A DNA stretch of 64,000 bases. It comes from Bacillota bacterium (GTDB lineage Bacteria > Bacillota > Clostridia > Oscillospirales > Oscillospiraceae). The notes under the pieces were generated by a model. That model saw only the letters and a program-made list of their open reading frames with translations, had not been told where the DNA came from and ran no database searches. Location of the stretch: positions 1 to 64,000 of the forward strand of contig JAUNCL010000006.1 of NCBI GenBank assembly GCA_030535235.1, in the 5' to 3' direction. Each line of letters begins with the position of its first letter. Position 1 is the stretch's first letter. A program made the position numbers and the translations under genes. This document shows, in pieces, positions 15,421 to 23,266 of the stretch.

Positions 15421-16647
15421 TCAGCGGAGCTGTTTGCGGCGGTAAATCAGGTGGCAGGCGGGGAAAAGGAGGGGGGTCAGAACGCTGTACATGCCCAGCA
15501 GGAGGGGGACGGCGGGGATCACCCGGTCCCCGAACTGGTACAGGTCGAAGTAGGTCAGCTGCCGGCTGAACTGGAGGAGCCGGTCGGGCAGCAGGCCCAG
15601 GACGGCCTGAAGCAGGTCCCGCATATCCCCCAGCAGCAGGGCGGGCAGGAAGATGAGGACGAAGGGAATCACCGCCGACACCATCCCTGAGCCGGTCTTG
15701 GCGGAGACCAGCATGGTGACCGCCGAGAGGAAGAGACACCCCAGATACCCGCCCAGGGCGATGAGAAGCCAGGACTGCCGGAGGGTCACCTGGTAGGGGG
15801 ACTTCCAGAGATATACCTGGATGGGGCAGGCCCCGCCGTCGGCCCCCAGCACCCCCAGCACCAGGCCGGAGAAAATCAGAAAGGCCAGCCAGTACAGAAC
15901 CGTGACCACCAGAACACCCGCCCAGACCTTGGCGGCGCTCCCCTTGTCCCGGCCGTGGCGGGTGGTGAAGAAAATGGCATCGGCCCTCCACTGGCCCTCG
16001 CAGGAGAAGATCCCCGCTGCCAGAAAGCCCAGCACCAGGGCGGTGATCATCACCACCGTGGGGGCGTACTCAAAGAGCTGCTGCCAGCCCAGAAAGCAGT
16101 CCATCTGCCAGGGGCTTTTTAGGGTGCGGTACTGGTCCAGCAGCCAGGCCTTTTCTGCCGGGGTGAACTGGTCCTCGCCCTCCCCCTCAGCGGCCAGCCA
16201 GTCGGCCAGGAGAGTTACCCGGTTCTCATAAAAGGCCGTGGCGTCATCGGGGGTGAGGGAATCCGCCCGGTAGTAGTCATAGGTCCGGAAGCCCTCGGCG
16301 TAGGCGCTGTTCAGCAGGTCCCGGATGGGGTTGAATCCCTGCTTCCGGCTAAACGCCATGTTCAGCTCCTGCACGTCGTCGGACTGGGCCTCCGGGGAGG
16401 CATTGACGGCGTTGTTGGCCTCGATGACCGCCCGGAGCTTTGCCTCGTCCAGGGGGCCGGCCCAGGCCTTTTGGGCCACCCGAAGCTGGTGAATGGCGGC
16501 AAGGCCGTACTCCGTCTCCCCCTGGTCGTTCACATAGGGGACCCGCAGGGCGAAGAAGCAGGTCACCGCCAGGGCGGCGGCCAGCACCACCAGGGACAGC
16601 CGACCCAGGGGCCGCCCGAAGATCTTTTTTAACTCATATTTCACCAT
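15421..16647 (-). CDS. ABC-2-type transporter permease
   Basis: A 408-residue membrane protein. It has an N-terminal membrane anchor (RLSLVVLAAALAVTCFFAL), a long extracytoplasmic stretch (about residues 40-185), then about five hydrophobic segments (TVVMITALVLGFLAAGIFS to the C-terminus). This is the ABC-2 exporter layout. The ATP-binding partner gene is directly upstream and overlaps it by 14 bp. The substrate is unknown; the ECF sigma-factor context suggests a stress or envelope response rather than nutrient uptake. Confidence 0.8.
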   Translation of the reverse strand: MVKYELKKIFGRPLGRLSLVVLAAALAVTCFFALRVPYVNDQGETEYGLAAIHQLRVAQKAWAGPLDEAKLRAVIEANNAVNASPEAQSDDVQELNMAFSRKQGFNPIRDLLNSAYAEGFRTYDYYRADSLTPDDATAFYENRVTLLADWLAAEGEGEDQFTPAEKAWLLDQYRTLKSPWQMDCFLGWQQLFEYAPTVVMITALVLGFLAAGIFSCEGQWRADAIFFTTRHGRDKGSAAKVWAGVLVVTVLYWLAFLIFSGLVLGVLGADGGACPIQVYLWKSPYQVTLRQSWLLIALGGYLGCLFLSAVTMLVSAKTGSGMVSAVIPFVLIFLPALLLGDMRDLLQAVLGLLPDRLLQFSRQLTYFDLYQFGDRVIPAVPLLLGMYSVLTPLLFPACHLIYRRKQLR

Positions 16648-17521
16648 GGTCGTTCCCTCCCTGTTCTCCGAAGTGGTAGAGGAAGACGTCCTCCAGGGTC
16701 ACCGGCTCCTCCGCCGCCCCGGGGATGGGCGGGGTCTCCGACAGAATCCGCAGTTCCATCCCCTGGGGAACCGGGCGAAGGTTGGAGACCCGGAAGGTTC
16801 GCTCATATCGGGCGGTTTCCTCCCGGGGGACCAGGCACCGCCAGGCCCGGACGGGGATCCCGGCGGTGAGGGCCTCCGGGGGACCCGAGGACACCAGACG
16901 GCCGTCCTTCATCAGCAGGATCTCCCCGGCGATGGACTCCACATCCGCCACGATGTGGGTGGACAGGAGGACCAGCCGGTCCTGGGACAGCTCGCTGATG
17001 AGGTTGCGGAAGCGGATGCGCTCCCTGGGGTCCAGACCGGCGGTGGGCTCGTCCAGAATGAGGATCCGGGGGTCGTTGAGCATGGCCTGGGCGATGCCCG
17101 CCCGGCGCTTCATGCCCCCGGAGAGCTTTCGCATCTTCTTGTTCCGGGCCTCGGTGAGGCCCACCTGGCGAAGGAGTTCCTCCGCCCGGGCCTTGGCCGG
17201 ACCGGGCCGGAGCCCCTTTAGGGATGCGATATACAGGAGATAGTCCCGGACGGTGAAGTCCGGGTAGAAGCCGAAGTCCTGGGGCAGATAGCCCAGCAGG
17301 CGGCGGTAGTCCCCACCCAGGGTGAAGATATCCGCCCCGTCCCAGGTGATGGACCCGGCGGTGGGTTTCAGCAGGGTGCACAGCATCCGCATGAGGGTGG
17401 TCTTTCCCGCCCCGTTTACCCCCAGCAGGCCGTAGACTCCGGCGGACAGGGTGCAGGTCAGATCATCCACAGCAGGGGCGTTCTGAAAGGTTTTGGTCAG
17501 ATGGTTGATGGTCAGTTCCAT
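16634..17521 (-). CDS. ABC transporter ATP-binding protein
   Basis: A 295-residue ATPase with Walker A (GVNGAGKTT, about 34-42), the Q-loop (LPQDFGFYPDFTV), signature LSGGMKRR, Walker B plus D-loop (ILILDEPTAGLDP) and the H-loop (STHIVAD). It resembles multidrug/bacitracin-type ABC-2 exporters (BcrA/CcmA group). A C-terminal extension of about 80 residues follows the nucleotide-binding domain. It overlaps the membrane-protein gene before it (17512-17521) and the permease gene after it, so the unit is translated together. Confidence 0.9.
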   Translation of the reverse strand: MELTINHLTKTFQNAPAVDDLTCTLSAGVYGLLGVNGAGKTTLMRMLCTLLKPTAGSITWDGADIFTLGGDYRRLLGYLPQDFGFYPDFTVRDYLLYIASLKGLRPGPAKARAEELLRQVGLTEARNKKMRKLSGGMKRRAGIAQAMLNDPRILILDEPTAGLDPRERIRFRNLISELSQDRLVLLSTHIVADVESIAGEILLMKDGRLVSSGPPEALTAGIPVRAWRCLVPREETARYERTFRVSNLRPVPQGMELRILSETPPIPGAAEEPVTLEDVFLYHFGEQGGNDHGEI

Positions 17522-18273
17522 GATGGATCAGCCTCCCAAATGGATTCACAGGTTGTTTGCAGACGCAGGACGCAGGACCCCAGGTAGACCAGGGCCAGCA
17601 AAAGGAGAAGCAGCCACACCGGCCGGACAAGGTGGGGATAGATCCGATCGCTGAGGACCAACTGCTCCCAGACCGCCACCCAAACCATGGTCAGAGGCAG
17701 GGCGGCCCGGCCTGCCCAGGGGCGCGGGCTGCACAGGGTCCGGAAGCAGAGGCAGGCCGTCCCCAGGAAGGGGATCAGGAAGTTCAGGATGAGCTCCTCC
17801 GGCGTGGCCCGCCCGGACCGAAGGGCCGCCGAGAAAAAGACGGTCAGCAGCAGCAGATCGGCCAGGCCGAAGAGGAGGAGCCGGGCGGCGTAGAGCTGCC
17901 GCAGGGAGTAATAGGTGGAGCACTCCACCTCCAGGGCGCCCCAGGCCCGGTTCTTCCCCAGCTCGGGCAGCACCAGCACCACGAAGAGGGGGGCCAGAAG
18001 GCCCATGACCCGCTGGGTATACCAGTCGCCGGCATCGGCCCCCAGGAGCCGCCACAGCACCAGAAGGACGGCCCCCTGGAGGAGCCACCAGCCCTTCCGA
18101 AGGGTGCGGCTCTGCTGGATAAGAAATTCCAGCCGGGACATGGGGCGGTGGTTCCGGCCGGCCTCAAAGGCGAGTTTGGCCCGGCGGACGGTCTCCTGCC
18201 GGTGCTCCTCCCGGGGGAGGTGGGCCTGCTGGTTGGCGGCCCAGGTTTTACATGCGTGTTCCCAGGGTTCCAT
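17512..18273 (-). CDS. Membrane protein of the sigma factor-ABC unit
   Basis: A 253-residue protein with a cytosolic N-terminus (about 45 residues, with charged NQQAHLPREEHRQETVRRAK) and about six hydrophobic segments. I do not recognise a named family. The ATG at 18273 has the RBS AAAGGAGG and lies 26 bp inside the sigma-factor gene. In such a place it may be an anti-sigma-like sensor that holds the sigma factor by its N-terminus, or a second permease of the exporter. The sequence does not decide between these. Confidence 0.7.
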   Translation of the reverse strand: MEPWEHACKTWAANQQAHLPREEHRQETVRRAKLAFEAGRNHRPMSRLEFLIQQSRTLRKGWWLLQGAVLLVLWRLLGADAGDWYTQRVMGLLAPLFVVLVLPELGKNRAWGALEVECSTYYSLRQLYAARLLLFGLADLLLLTVFFSAALRSGRATPEELILNFLIPFLGTACLCFRTLCSPRPWAGRAALPLTMVWVAVWEQLVLSDRIYPHLVRPVWLLLLLLALVYLGSCVLRLQTTCESIWEADPSWN

Positions 18274-18787
18274 GGGGTTCCTCCTTTCCAAGATAGGCCG
18301 AGAGCAGCGCTCGCGCCCGTTTCACGCGGTATTTCACCAGGGGAAGGCCGATGCCCAGGATCCGGGCGATCTCCCGCTGCTTGCAGCCCTGGAGGAAGAA
18401 GAGGACGGCGGTCTCCCGGATGTCCTCCGGCAGACTGCGAAAGGCCCCCTCCAGATCCAGCCGCAGATCCAGCTGCCCCTGGCTCCCGTCCGGCGGCTCC
18501 GGGAGCTGGTCCAGGGGCAGGGTCTGCTTCCTGCGGTGGAGGTCCCGGCAGCCGTTGGCTGCGATGACGTACAGGTAGTTGGCCGCCTTGCCATAGTGGC
18601 GGTAGCGGTCCAGGGTGCGGAAGAAGGCCTCGAAGGTGTCCTGGGTCACATCCTCGGCGTCCTGGAGGCCGTTGGTGTGGAGGCGGCAGTACTGCAGGAT
18701 TTTGGGGTAGTATTTGTTGACAAAGGTCTCCACTGCCCGGGTGTCGCCCAGGCGCATTCGCTGGAGCAGGAGCAGATCCGCGTCCAT
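18248..18787 (-). CDS. ECF-type RNA polymerase sigma factor
   Basis: A 179-residue sigma-70 family protein with region 2 (AVETFVNKYYPKILQYC, DAEDVTQDTFEAFFRTL) and region 4 (LPEDIRETAVLFFLQGCKQREIARILGI, VKYRVKRARALL). It lacks regions 1 and 3, as ECF factors do. The start at 18787 has the RBS AAAGGAGG; an upstream in-frame extension runs through intergenic DNA and is not supported. It leads a four-gene minus-strand operon (sigma factor, membrane protein, ABC ATPase, ABC permease), which it probably controls. Confidence 0.9.
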   Translation of the reverse strand: MDADLLLLQRMRLGDTRAVETFVNKYYPKILQYCRLHTNGLQDAEDVTQDTFEAFFRTLDRYRHYGKAANYLYVIAANGCRDLHRRKQTLPLDQLPEPPDGSQGQLDLRLDLEGAFRSLPEDIRETAVLFFLQGCKQREIARILGIGLPLVKYRVKRARALLSAYLGKEEPHGTLGTRM

Positions 18788-18862
18788 GGCCGGCCTCCTT
18801 TCGAAAGTACTTTCTATTAGGATAACGGAGCTGCGGGGGAAAAAGATAGGGGGAAACAGAAA

Positions 18863-18887
18863 AAAACTCCCCGGGAAGGGGAGTTTT
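18863..18887 (-). terminator. Terminator between the metH-metF fusion and the sigma operon
   Basis: A 10-bp stem AAAACTCCCC/GGGGAGTTTT with loop GGGAA, followed on the minus strand by a long T-run. Confidence 0.85.
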
Positions 18888-18916
18888 GAATGAAGTGTTA
18901 GCTGTCGCACCGTAGG

Positions 18917-18943
18917 ACGGCGGGAGCAAGCCCCCGCCCTACA
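18917..18943. repeat. Intergenic palindromic repeat, copy 2
   Basis: An inverted, identical copy of the unit at 3385-3410 (begins ACGGCGGGAGCAAGCCCCCG). It lies between the fusion gene and its terminator. Confidence 0.8.
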
Positions 18944-18991
18944 AATGGCAGATCAAGGGAGATAGAAGGGGTCCGCACGCCTGCATGGGGG

Positions 18992-20767
18992 TTAATCGCC
19001 CAGGATCTTTTCCAGCATGGTGACCCGGTTGAAGGGGAAGGAGAAGTAGTACCCGTCGGCGAAGTCGGCGGACAGGGCCATGATCTCCCGGGCCAGCCGG
19101 ACGCCGGCGGCCTCGCCCTCCTCCCGGGTCATGTCCGGGCGGTAGCGGGCCAGGACCTCGTCGGTGACCTGGATGCCGGTCATCTCGTTCTTGATAAACA
19201 GGGCGTTTTTCAGGCTCACGAAGGGCATGATGCCGCAGAGGATCCGGGCGCCGGTCTCGGCCTTCACCCGGCGGAGCCGATCCACACTCTCTCTGGTGGA
19301 GGCGGGCTGGGAGAGGAAGAAGGTGGCCCCCGCCGCCATTTTCTTCTTCACCCGGCTGATCTCAAAGTCCAGGTTCTTCCGGCTCTGGTTGATTGCCCCG
19401 CCGTAGGTGATGGGGGCGGCGGCAAACTGGTCCTCGTTCATGTCGCCTAAAATCCCCATGAGCCCCACGGAGTCGAAGTTGAACACGCTCTTTACGCTGC
19501 TTCGCACCAGGGAGGGAATGGGGTCTCCGGTGACCACCAGGAAGTTGTCAATGTGGTTCAGGTATGCCCCCAGAAGCTGGGAGCGCATGGCGATGGCGTT
19601 CTTGTCCCGGCAGCAGATGTGGGGCATGACCGCCATGCCGGTCTCCCGGGCTACCTTCTCCGCCATCAGAATGGAGTCCGCCCGGGTGCGGCCCGAGGGG
19701 GAGTCCGGGAAGGTCAGCACATCCACCCCGCTCCGCTGGAGGAGGTGGGCCGCGTCCATCAGGGCCTTGTCGTCGCTGCCCACCGGCGGGGCCAGCTCCA
19801 CGGCGATCAGCTTCTTGTTCCTCTTCCCGGCGTAAAAGGCGTGGTCCGCCTGGGGAGTTGGCTGGTGAGCGGGGAAAACCACCCTGGGAGGACGCTGGGG
19901 CTGGGTCCGGTTGAGAAGGGCCTCCAGGGCACGGATGTGGTCTGGGGTGGTGCCGCAGCAGCCCCCCACCAGGTCGGCCCCGTCCTGGGCCATGTCCTCC
20001 ACCTTGGAAGCGAAGTAGTCGATGTTCCGGTCGTGGAAGATCATGCGGTTGCTGATGTACTGGGGGTAGCCGGCGTTGGGCAGGGCGGTGCGGAACTTCT
20101 TTCCGGTGAAGGGGACCTCCCGGATGATCCGCTGCATGTGGCCGGGACCCACGCCACAGTTGAAGCCCACGGCGTCAATCTGGGGAATCTCCTCAGCCCG
20201 CTGGATGAGCTTCCGGGCGCTGAGCCCGGCGTGGCTATAGCCGAACTGGTTCACGGAGAACTGGACCACCACAAAGGCCTTGTCCCCCACCAGGTCGATG
20301 GCCTCCCTGACGTCCTCCAGGTCGGCCAGGGTCTCGAAGACGAAGCAGTCTGCCCCCTCCTCCAGAAAGGTCCGGCAGATCTCCAGATATTGAGCGGACA
20401 CGGCTCCCTGGTTGGTGTGGCTGTCATAGGGGATCTGGCCCACATCGGCGGCCACCTGGACGTCCTTCCCTCGGGCGGCCTCTTTGGCTAAACGGTAGCC
20501 TTGGCGGAGGTTCTCCCGCAGCTCCCCCCAGGGCAGGTCCAGGGAGAAGGGGTTGGAGGCGAAGGTGTTGGTGCGGATGAGCTGGGCGCCGGCCTCGATA
20601 TAGGCCCGGTGGATCTGGAGGACCCGCTCCGGGTGGCGGGTGTTGGCCAGCTCGGGCAGCGCCCGGGTGTCGTAAAGCTGGGCATAGTAGGTGCCGAAGG
20701 CCCCGTCAAAGAGCAGCTTTTCCCGGGTCAGACGGCGGCGGAGGGCGGTTTTCGTGGATTCTGTCAT
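18992..20767 (-). CDS. Bifunctional homocysteine S-methyltransferase / methylenetetrahydrofolate reductase
   Basis: A 591-residue fusion. Residues about 1-290 form a homocysteine methyltransferase barrel with zinc cysteines in GFNCGVGP and GGCCGTTPDH. Residues about 310-590 form a methylenetetrahydrofolate reductase domain (VELAPPVGSD, FPDSPSGRTRADS, NFLVVTGDPIPSL, GATFFLSQPA). The same architecture is known from YitJ-type proteins: the reductase makes methyl-tetrahydrofolate and the other domain feeds methionine synthesis. There is no cobalamin-binding module. The ATG has the RBS AAAGGAG, and the gene is a single transcription unit. No SAM riboswitch was seen upstream. Confidence 0.93.
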   Translation of the reverse strand: MTESTKTALRRRLTREKLLFDGAFGTYYAQLYDTRALPELANTRHPERVLQIHRAYIEAGAQLIRTNTFASNPFSLDLPWGELRENLRQGYRLAKEAARGKDVQVAADVGQIPYDSHTNQGAVSAQYLEICRTFLEEGADCFVFETLADLEDVREAIDLVGDKAFVVVQFSVNQFGYSHAGLSARKLIQRAEEIPQIDAVGFNCGVGPGHMQRIIREVPFTGKKFRTALPNAGYPQYISNRMIFHDRNIDYFASKVEDMAQDGADLVGGCCGTTPDHIRALEALLNRTQPQRPPRVVFPAHQPTPQADHAFYAGKRNKKLIAVELAPPVGSDDKALMDAAHLLQRSGVDVLTFPDSPSGRTRADSILMAEKVARETGMAVMPHICCRDKNAIAMRSQLLGAYLNHIDNFLVVTGDPIPSLVRSSVKSVFNFDSVGLMGILGDMNEDQFAAAPITYGGAINQSRKNLDFEISRVKKKMAAGATFFLSQPASTRESVDRLRRVKAETGARILCGIMPFVSLKNALFIKNEMTGIQVTDEVLARYRPDMTREEGEAAGVRLAREIMALSADFADGYYFSFPFNRVTMLEKILGD

Positions 20768-20843
20768 GGATGGGCTCCTTTTACGAAGTGAACTGATAGG
20801 TTGATTGGGATATCATACCACAGTTTGCCGAAAGGGGCAAGGG

Positions 20844-20878
20844 AGAAAGCCTCCCCGGAACAACAGGAGAGGCTTTCT
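20844..20878 (-). terminator. Terminator of the nitronate monooxygenase-like gene
   Basis: AGAAAGCCTC (20844-20853) pairs with GAGGCTTTCT (20869-20878). The T-tract on the minus strand is short. Confidence 0.6.
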
Positions 20879-20911
20879 GGCGTAGAGCGGTCCGTTGAGA
20901 ACCGGTGAAAA

Positions 20912-21880
20912 TCACAGCATGTCGTTGACCCGCTGGTGGAGGGCCTGGAACTCGGCCACCATCTCCCGGATGATCTGGCCGGCGGGTTTGACGTCGTGGA
21001 TGCGGCCCAGGACCTGACCCATGGCGATCTGGGCGGCCTGGGGATGGTCGCTCTCGAAGGCGGCCTTGGTGACCGTCCCCTTGATCATGGGGTAGAGCTC
21101 GTCAAAGGTGGGATTGCCCTTTTCAAACTCGATGATGTCCAGGGCACCCTGGGTTTTCAGGGAACGCAGGGCGTTGCGGATGCTCAGCTGGGTGAGGACG
21201 GTGTCGGTCTCCCGGGCGTCGATGACGGTCTGGCGCAGGTTGGGGCCGATTTCGGTCTCCTCCGCCATCATAAAGCGGGTACCCACCATGACCCCGTCCA
21301 GGCCCATGGCCAGGGCGGCGTACAGGGTCCGGCCGTCGCAGACGCCGCCGGCCCCCACCACCGGGATGGAGCACCGCTCCAGGGCCAGGGGCCACTGGAC
21401 CATGGAGCCCACCCCCGCCATGCCGGGGTGGCCGCCCCCCTCGTAGCCCACGATGCACACCGCGTCGCAGCCCACCTCCTCCGCCGTGTGGGCGAAGCGG
21501 GAGTCGGGGATCTTGTGCATGACCACGCAGCCATTGCTCTTGAGCAGGTCCATGAAGGGCTTGGGGCTGCTGCCGGCGGTCTCCACGATGCGGACCTTTC
21601 CCTCCACGATGGCCTGGAGAAAGCCCTTGATGGGGCCGTCGGGCTTGGTGTCCGGCAGCAGGGAGAGATTCACGCAGAAGGGTTTGTCGGTGAGGGATTT
21701 CAAAAGCTGGATATCCGCCTGGAAGGCCTCGGGGGTGTCGTAGGTGGTCATGTTGATGGTGCCCAGCCCCCCGGCGTTGGACACCGCCGCCGCCAGCCGG
21801 GGCTTGGACAGCCACTGCATGGCCCCCTGGATGATGGGATATTCAATGCCGAACAGCTCGGTGATTTTGGTCTTGATCAT
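20912..21880 (-). CDS. Nitronate monooxygenase / FabK-like FMN protein
   Basis: A 322-residue TIM-barrel flavoprotein of the NMO/FabK/IMP-dehydrogenase-like superfamily: ELFGIEYPIIQGAMQWLSKP, AAVSNAGGLGTIN, VGYEGGGHPG, IPVVGAGGVCDGR, LGMDGVMVGTRF-like LDGVMVGTRFMMAEE. Relatives oxidise alkyl nitronates or, as FabK, reduce enoyl-ACP. It is not next to fatty-acid genes and looks more NMO-like, so FabK is less likely. The divergent promoter region with the GNAT gene is well formed. Confidence 0.8.
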   Translation of the reverse strand: MIKTKITELFGIEYPIIQGAMQWLSKPRLAAAVSNAGGLGTINMTTYDTPEAFQADIQLLKSLTDKPFCVNLSLLPDTKPDGPIKGFLQAIVEGKVRIVETAGSSPKPFMDLLKSNGCVVMHKIPDSRFAHTAEEVGCDAVCIVGYEGGGHPGMAGVGSMVQWPLALERCSIPVVGAGGVCDGRTLYAALAMGLDGVMVGTRFMMAEETEIGPNLRQTVIDARETDTVLTQLSIRNALRSLKTQGALDIIEFEKGNPTFDELYPMIKGTVTKAAFESDHPQAAQIAMGQVLGRIHDVKPAGQIIREMVAEFQALHQRVNDML

Positions 21881-21913
21881 AGTGCTACCTTCCTTGTCTC
21901 AATGGTTACTCCC

Positions 21914-21941
21914 ATCATAGCAATTTTGTCGGAAAAGTCAA
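21914..21941 (-). promoter_or_regulatory. Promoter of the nitronate monooxygenase-like gene
   Basis: On the minus strand: TTGACT, 16-bp spacer, TATGAT. Confidence 0.7.
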
Positions 21942-21971
21942 TCAGGGACGGAGACAGTTCGAGGAAATGTG

Positions 21972-22000
21972 TTGAAAAAACCGGACAACAGGAGTATACT
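21972..22000 (+). promoter_or_regulatory. Promoter of the GNAT gene
   Basis: TTGAAA, 17-bp spacer, TATACT, divergent from the promoter at 21914-21941. Confidence 0.7.
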
Positions 22001-22038
22001 ATAACCCAAGGAAGATTTTTAGAATGGAGGGTATTTTT

Positions 22039-22467
22039 ATGGAATTCAAGAACGCAACCATGGCTGATTTCGACGTGGCTTTCGACTACATCGAAAAACT
22101 CTGGACCTACAACACCTACGACAAGGAGACCATTCGCAAGGTCTATGCCGATGTGCTGGCCGATGAGGACAGCTTCGCCTTCTTCCTGATGGATGGGGAC
22201 GAGTACCACGGCTTCTGCCACGGCGCCTACTTCAACACCTTCTGGCTGTCCGGCATGACCTGCTATGTCTCCAGCATCATCACCAACGAGGACGAGCGGG
22301 GCAAGGGCAACGGCGTCAAGCTCATGGACCACGCCAAGGAGCTGGCCAAGGAGAGAGGCTGCAAGGCCCTGGTGCTGGACTCCGGGATGCCCCGGACCCA
22401 GGCCCATCGGTTCTACGAGATCTACGGCTTTGAGAAGAGCTGCTACGGCTTCGATTACTACCTGTAA
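22039..22467 (+). CDS. GNAT-family N-acetyltransferase
   Basis: A 142-residue acetyl-CoA-dependent acyltransferase. The acetyl-CoA-binding loop is visible as VSSIITNEDERGKGNGVKLMDHA, with the following strand-helix KALVLDSGMPRTQAHRFYEIYGFEKS that is typical of GNAT motif B. The substrate is unknown. The start at 22039 has the RBS GGAGGG with 7-nt spacing; an upstream ATG at 22024 overlaps that RBS and is less likely. It is monocistronic, with its own promoter and a strong terminator. Confidence 0.88.
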   Translation: MEFKNATMADFDVAFDYIEKLWTYNTYDKETIRKVYADVLADEDSFAFFLMDGDEYHGFCHGAYFNTFWLSGMTCYVSSIITNEDERGKGNGVKLMDHAKELAKERGCKALVLDSGMPRTQAHRFYEIYGFEKSCYGFDYYL

Positions 22468-22480
22468 AACGAACTATGCC

Positions 22481-22516
22481 AAAAAACGGAGTCCCGTTCG
22501 GGGCTCCGTTTTTTGC
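22481..22516. terminator. Bidirectional terminator after the GNAT gene
   Basis: AAAAAACGGAGTCCC pairs with GGGGCTCCGTTTTTT around GTTC. It serves the GNAT gene (plus) and the amidase gene (minus). Confidence 0.88.
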
Positions 22517-22537
22517 AGGTGAGGGAGAAGAAAGCTC

Positions 22538-23236
22538 CTAATCTTTGTAGTTCTTCACGTCGGTCAGAAATTGCTCCCAGGCTTCGGGGTGGTCCACGAA
22601 GTAGAGGGGGCAGAGCTTGCCGGTCACGTCGTAGTGGCGGATGACATGGTCCCGGCCGATGTCGCAGTAGTCGCACAGCCAGGCGGTGAGCTTCACCAGG
22701 GAGTCGTAGGTGGCCTGGGTGAACTGGCCTGAGGCGTCCGGATGGCAGACCTCGATGGAGATGGTGTCGATGTTCCGCTCATTGGTGGCCGCTGAGCGCT
22801 CGTCCATAGGGAGGCACTGGATGACCTCCCCGTCCAGCCCCACCAGGAAGTGGGCGCTGACCTCAGTCTCCGGCTGGTCGAAAAAGTCGTGGTTCTGCTG
22901 GGCGGTGGAGCCGGGGTTGCCCACATAGTGGATGGCGATGTCCTCCACCCCCTCCAGCTTCTCCAGCCGCCGGCCGCCGCTGGTCTCGGCCAGGATCTGC
23001 ACATCCACCCAGCGAGGGACATGGTCCCGGCCCAGCTTGATCATCTGACCCAGGGTGGTCAGGTTCACGATCAGCCCGGCCACCACCAGGAAGGACAGGA
23101 AAGCGATCACGGGGATCAGGGGGAACTGACGCTTTTTGGGGCGTTTGCGGGGCGGTCTCCGCCGGCCGCCAGAGGAAGCGGGGCGGGCAGACCGCCGGCT
23201 GCCGCTGGGTCTGGATTGGGTGGTGGGGGTGGACAT
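22538..23236 (-). CDS. Membrane-anchored N-acetylmuramoyl-L-alanine amidase (Amidase_2/PGRP fold)
   Basis: A 232-residue protein with a basic N-terminus (RRPPRKRPKKR), one membrane segment (LIPVIAFLSFLVVAGLIVNL) and an extracellular Amidase_2 domain that cleaves the amide between muramic acid and the stem peptide. Likely zinc ligands are His in IAIHYVGNPGST, His in HVIRHYDVTGKLCP and Cys in LCP. The second of two close ATGs (23236) has the better RBS distance (AGGAG, 8 nt); the first (23242) would be only 2 nt from it. It may belong to cell-wall turnover; no phage or spore genes lie next to it. Confidence 0.85.
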   Translation of the reverse strand: MSTPTTQSRPSGSRRSARPASSGGRRRPPRKRPKKRQFPLIPVIAFLSFLVVAGLIVNLTTLGQMIKLGRDHVPRWVDVQILAETSGGRRLEKLEGVEDIAIHYVGNPGSTAQQNHDFFDQPETEVSAHFLVGLDGEVIQCLPMDERSAATNERNIDTISIEVCHPDASGQFTQATYDSLVKLTAWLCDYCDIGRDHVIRHYDVTGKLCPLYFVDHPEAWEQFLTDVKNYKD

Positions 23237-23266
23237 AGGCATGTCTCCTTTGTGGTAGGGTAGGAA

